Assembly: GCA_948567375.1 (NCBI GenBank)
Contig: OX419755.1
Coordinates: 32,679,001-32,743,000, forward strand
Length of the DNA: 64,000 nucleotides
From: Lunularia cruciata
Taxonomy: Eukaryota > Streptophyta > Marchantiopsida > Lunulariales > Lunulariaceae
Direction of reading: 5' to 3'
Every line of letters begins with the position of its first letter. Position 1 is the stretch's first letter. This document shows positions 60,016 through 64,000 of the stretch, one piece after another. Position numbers and translations under genes: made by a program. The notes beneath the pieces were generated by a model. The model made no database searches. It was given only the letters and a program-made list of their open reading frames with translations, and was not told the DNA's origin.

Positions 60016-60880
60016 TAATGGTAATTACCCATAGACTACTTGTTGGCGGTAAAATTTCATAGGGTATTGACTACATGGTAGGCCCTACTGTCACTTGCAC
60101 CGTTTGCACCGTTAGGTGTGCCTTTAACAAGACCGTTAGGGTTGGAGATCTAGATCAAAATTAGAAGCATACCCTAGAAGTGTAGCTCTAGAGAGCTCAC
60201 TTCTCTGATGTTGGGTCTTCAAGTTCTTGGCTAGAGTGGATAGAAAGCCGGCAAGCATCACTTGGAGTCTCTTAGCTAGAGTGGACATGGCTTGATTGTA
60301 ATTAGTGCACTATTATTGGCAGATTGTTGAGTGATAGATCAAATATTGATCTGATTGAGTGTGCTTTGAGTTATGAAGAAATTGATTACATCAGAGAAGT
60401 GAGAGTCAAGGGGAAATTGGGTGTAGGAACTAAGGATGTTGGTGGTATCTCCAAGCCTAATGGATTAGGGTACCTTAGTCAAAGTTCAGGTTTCCTTGAG
60501 AGAGATTGTGTTCAAAAGCACTAGTCAAATATGGAGCCAAAGAGAGTCAATTTCAAGCAATAGTGTTTGTTTTGAGCTCAAGAGGTGAAAGCATGATCAA
60601 TTTGATGCAAATTGAGCTCAAAGGGCAAAATTAAAGGTGGAATTTGGAACCCATTCTCACAAATTAGAGATTTGAAGATCCACATCTTTCCAATTTGGCT
60701 CGAGTAAAGATTTAGCAGAGGATTTGGCAATCAACCAACTCTAGGGATTTATATCAAATTTTATGTCAGATTTACATCAGATTTTGGCAAGAGAAGTTTC
60801 ATCTCATTCTTTATGATACTTGTAGCTCACAAAGTAGATAGATAAATCCTATCATGTCATATGCAAAATGGTGGTAGAGT
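60016..60880. other. Unassigned stretch between the RT remnant and family 2 copy b
   Basis: No coding domain recognised. A 66-codon ORF at 60324-60524 has no family signal. This stretch may contain the LTR of the family-2 element, but I could not find its partner or terminal repeats. Confidence 0.4.
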
Positions 60881-61429
60881 CAATTCGGTGTTGATTTATG
60901 AGATGTAAGGTTTTTGTTTAACCTTCTTGTGATTGGACCCATCCCATTCTTTAATTTTTGTTTGTGCAAGGTGCCTTGACTTTAGAGCATTGGTGCAAGT
61001 GTGCTCTTGGTAGTGAGGCTAGAGTGATGCCCAATCAAACTACCTCTATTTCTCTCAAATGAAGCAAGAAGTGATGACCTGTAGACAATGAGAGTGCGTG
61101 TTATGATGGCATGTTACATGTTGCCTTTTCTCCTAGTGTAGTTGTTATAGTTAAAGCTACATTAGTGGGTGAAGTTTGGTTGGTGGCGTTGGCTCTTGGT
61201 GGTGATTCTTGGTGGAGTACTTGTGGTGGTTACAGTTGCAATTTGCAATTTTTGGTTATTTTGTCACGACAAAGTTCTTTGGAGATTTTAGAGGAGATAA
61301 CATTGTAATACACAATGGGTTTACTCGGAGTGGCGCTTGACATCAACTTGTATCTTAGGTCTTAGTGAGAAAGGAGATTGACTTTGAGTTGGAGTTTGAC
61401 ACAAGAGCTGATTTAGTTGAGAGTGCACT

Positions 61430-62720
61430 TGGTGTGTACGCATTGTTGTTGTAGAACATTGACAAGATTTATGGGGCCTCCAAAGGTCCTAGATGTTACT
61501 TTGGTACAATGTGTACCATTGAGTTGGATAACTTCATCCAAGACTTTGATAGTTGGTGTGATTTGTAACAAATGTGGAACCCAACTGTGTTCACACGCTT
61601 CATGGCATGGAAGGGATTGTTTTAGCACTTGGAGGGTCCATTGATGGACGACTTCCATGAGTTTAGGACAACTCACTTGGAGGAGATTGGGCTATGGAGA
61701 AAATGTTGGTCTATAAAGTATATCTCCATCATTTCAAGCTTGGTTGCCATGGGTAGCTCGCAATACCCATGAACTCTAGCTCTAGTAGTATTGGTGGAGC
61801 TAGTGGAGGTGCACTATAGGAGATGCTACTACAAGTGCTACTACAAGTGGAGGTACCACTATAGGAGGTAGTGTAGTACCAAGGTTTAACACCATGGTGG
61901 AGTTCTTCTAATGTTTGAGGTAGAACTACAAGGCAATGTAGACAGACAAGTTGAGAAGCTTGCAAGAGTTCCAACAGAAGGCTGGAAGGAGCCTATGCAA
62001 GGCGTACACTCGCATGAGATGGCTGATCAATTTTACTTAAGGAGTTATTGAGGCCCAAGCAGTCCAATTTTGGTATGGGATTTTGGACAAGGAATTGCAA
62101 TGTAGAGTCCGTGATGCTACGTTGTTACAAGCTCTTTTGGTAGTGGTCTTTGGTTTGGCTGAGCGTATTGAGCTCAACATGGTGGAAGAGAGAGTGGTGA
62201 CATTTGGATTTTGTAGGGAGACCTCATCCACAATTGTTACTTCTTCCAAAGTGCAATAGAGTGCACCACGCCATGTTGGTTTTTGAGGAAAGGGTGGACA
62301 ACCCAGATCATATGGAGCAAGTAGAGGGCATAGTGCAACTAGACCATTACTTTCATTTTTGGGTCAATAGCAGCAAGAGAGTGATGGTTGGACTTGTTGG
62401 AATTGTGGTGGACCTCACCATAGGAGAGAGTGTGCACTCAAGGCAATGGACTTGATACATATGGTGCATCACAACCAACATAAAGACAATGAGCATTGCC
62501 AAAAATTTGGTCACACTAGTGATCAATGCTTTGTCCTACACCCAAAGTTATGGAGTGGAAGGGGTGCTATGATAGGTGGTAGAAGAACTCCATGTCATGG
62601 AGGACAAGGTGGTAGAGGTGGTGATAGAGGATCCACACTTGGTAGGGGTGCAATACTTGCACTTACTTTTGATACAACCATGGCTACTTGGATTGAGTAG
62701 TTGGAGTAGAGATTGGCTAG
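61430..62720 (+). pseudogene. Gag pseudogene with two zinc knuckles, family 2 copy b
   Basis: Gag-like text (GASKGPRCYFGTMCTIELDN, about 61471) leads to two knuckles in one frame. The first, at 62395-62433, is CWNCGGPHHRREC (CX2CX3HX4C). The second, at about 62491-62550, is HCQKFGHTSDQCFVLHPKLW; it keeps one N-terminal Cys, the His and the last Cys, and the other Cys position is Phe. The second form with LHP.LW is a known gypsy Gag signature. Confidence 0.75.
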
Positions 62721-63559
62721 CATGGCCATAGCTTGGAGGAGATCAGATTTGGGTGTTGAGGCTTCCACCTCATATGTTGGTGATAGAGATGTCTTGGATT
62801 TCATGTGTGGAGTAGCATAGGTGGATGTATCTGCTGCAATGACTAGGAGTGCAATACGTGCTCCAAAGCCTAGAGGAGTATCAATGGAGTTGGATCCATA
62901 GAGAGGAGAGGCTGGTAGACAAGTCAAACTTCTCCAGTCTTTCATGCTCTTTGAGGCACTACAAATGACATCCATGGCTCCTAGATGTCTTAGTGTAGGT
63001 GTGGTAGGTGGTGACGGGGTGCATGATAGAGTACATGCTAGTCAACCACTTACTATTACGTCGATTGAGTCTAGGTTGATGTTGGGGGTGGCTCAATTGA
63101 TTAGGCATTTTCCATTATTCTCAACCTATGACATGTTTACATTGGGAGTTGGCACAACCCCAATGTTCCGATTGGCTGCCATTCTTTATGATAGTAGGGA
63201 TGATGTGGTTCTTACTTCTAGAGCAGAGGTGGTTGATAATGGAGTTGATTTGGTTGAGGAACATGGGATGCACTCAACAACCAATGGTTTATGGCAAGCA
63301 ACATTGGCTAGATTGGTGGAGTTACCAACTAGATCAGCCTTTGAGCAAGCACGGTTTACACTTGGAGTTGTCCTATTGGATAACTAGAGAGGGATTTTTT
63401 TGGTGGGACCTTAAGGGAAGGTCTATACACCACAAAGGGTCTTACAAGACTTTGTTACACAACCCTTAATGTTGGGGAAGGTTGCAGTTGTTGGTTTGGA
63501 GTTATGGAAGACCGACATGGAGAGATGTCCATTTCAGATCTAGCCATCTCTAGGAGTGG

Positions 63560-63850
63560 TTCTACATAGTACATCACATATGGCGAGCTTGTTGTTCAGA
63601 TTCAACTTGGTTATCCAATTGATAGCTATGTGGTGAGAGTTGAGGCCATTGGGACAACAATTAAGTCATATGATGTGTTAATTGGGAGAGTAGTGTCATA
63701 CTCCATGGGTTTCAATTTGACTATTGGGAGGAGATGGTCTCCTATAGACCAGGTTGGTAGTAAGGTGAGCGACAAGTATGTTGCCTACCAGTATGCCTCA
63801 AAAGTAGCAATCTTGGTTCACTACAGTCCAAGATCATGGCAACATCAATT
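63560..63850 (+). pseudogene. Possible aspartic protease region, family 2 copy b
   Basis: The plus strand reads YITYGELVVQIQLGYPIDSY then SYDVLIGRVVSYSMGF, resembling the late protease block YDVILGM of gypsy elements. The catalytic Asp-containing loop was not found upstream, so the call rests on position and this block. Confidence 0.45.
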
Positions 63851-64000
63851 TTAGCTTTTAGTGGTTCTGTTACTTGGCTTGGTAACTTATTGGAGAGAAA
63901 CACCCATGCAAAGGATACTCCAGTACCAAAGGAGATCACTTGGATTTGGAATGCAAGTGAGATTGTTCCATCCACCTTGGATGTTCCACTGTGAAGTTTA

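Larger units (their letters stand above)
60880..64000 (+). mobile_element. Ty3/gypsy-like element, family 2 copy b (leaves the window)
   Basis: Leader, Gag and the start of the protease region match the copy at 31830-34100 in order (leader 60880-61430, Gag 61430-62720, linker/protease 62720-63850). The 3' half is outside the window. The frame is broken by numerous TAG and TGA codons. It is more readable than copy a, so it gives the better view of this family. Confidence 0.75.

Overview
The window is nuclear DNA from a land plant. It holds two intron-rich housekeeping genes with plant-type protein sequences, MED13 of the Mediator kinase module and the gamma subunit of the COPI coat. These sit among decayed LTR retrotransposons and fragments of a non-LTR-like reverse transcriptase. 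The RT fragments resemble RT ORFs I associate with bryophytes and streptophyte algae, so a moss-like organism is my best guess, but this is recall and not proof. There is no prokaryotic, organellar or viral gene set, and no rRNA, tRNA or CRISPR feature was recognised.

Layout: 1-4301 (minus) is a decayed chromovirus-type Ty3/gypsy element (family 1, copy A) cut by the left window edge. Copy A has landed inside a second gypsy element (family 3, minus, 4302-7145, with its 5' LTR at 6706-7145). MED13 runs 8824-27100 (plus). I could rebuild 21 exons with consistent phases, giving 6276 nt or about 2091 aa. Its introns carry a gypsy RT fragment and, in a 4.3 kb intron, an array of degenerate 180-350 bp modules. 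27101-31830 is AT-rich and gene-free. 31830-37760 is a third gypsy family (family 2) with a solo family-1 LTR in its integrase. 37761-40250 is again AT-rich. Gamma-COP runs 40667-47125 (plus): 19 exons, 891 aa, with one GC-AG intron. From 47126 on there is unassigned DNA, then a minus-strand RT remnant. Next comes a plus-strand RT gene split by a full-length family-1 element (copy B, 51630-59679, TSD CCTTT). Copy B has itself been hit by a reverse-oriented solo LTR (TSD AGTAG) and by an unrelated LTR-like unit (TSD AGACC). A second family-2 copy starts near 60880 and leaves the window.

The two host genes are not functionally linked: MED13 acts in transcription and gamma-COP in Golgi-ER vesicle traffic. 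Every transposon ORF I read is broken, often by C-to-T (or G-to-A) type changes, as expected for long-methylated, silenced repeats. I found no convincing new molecular system. The notable points are the nested insertion record, the subfamily-defining LTR duplication, the intronic module array and the GC-AG intron.
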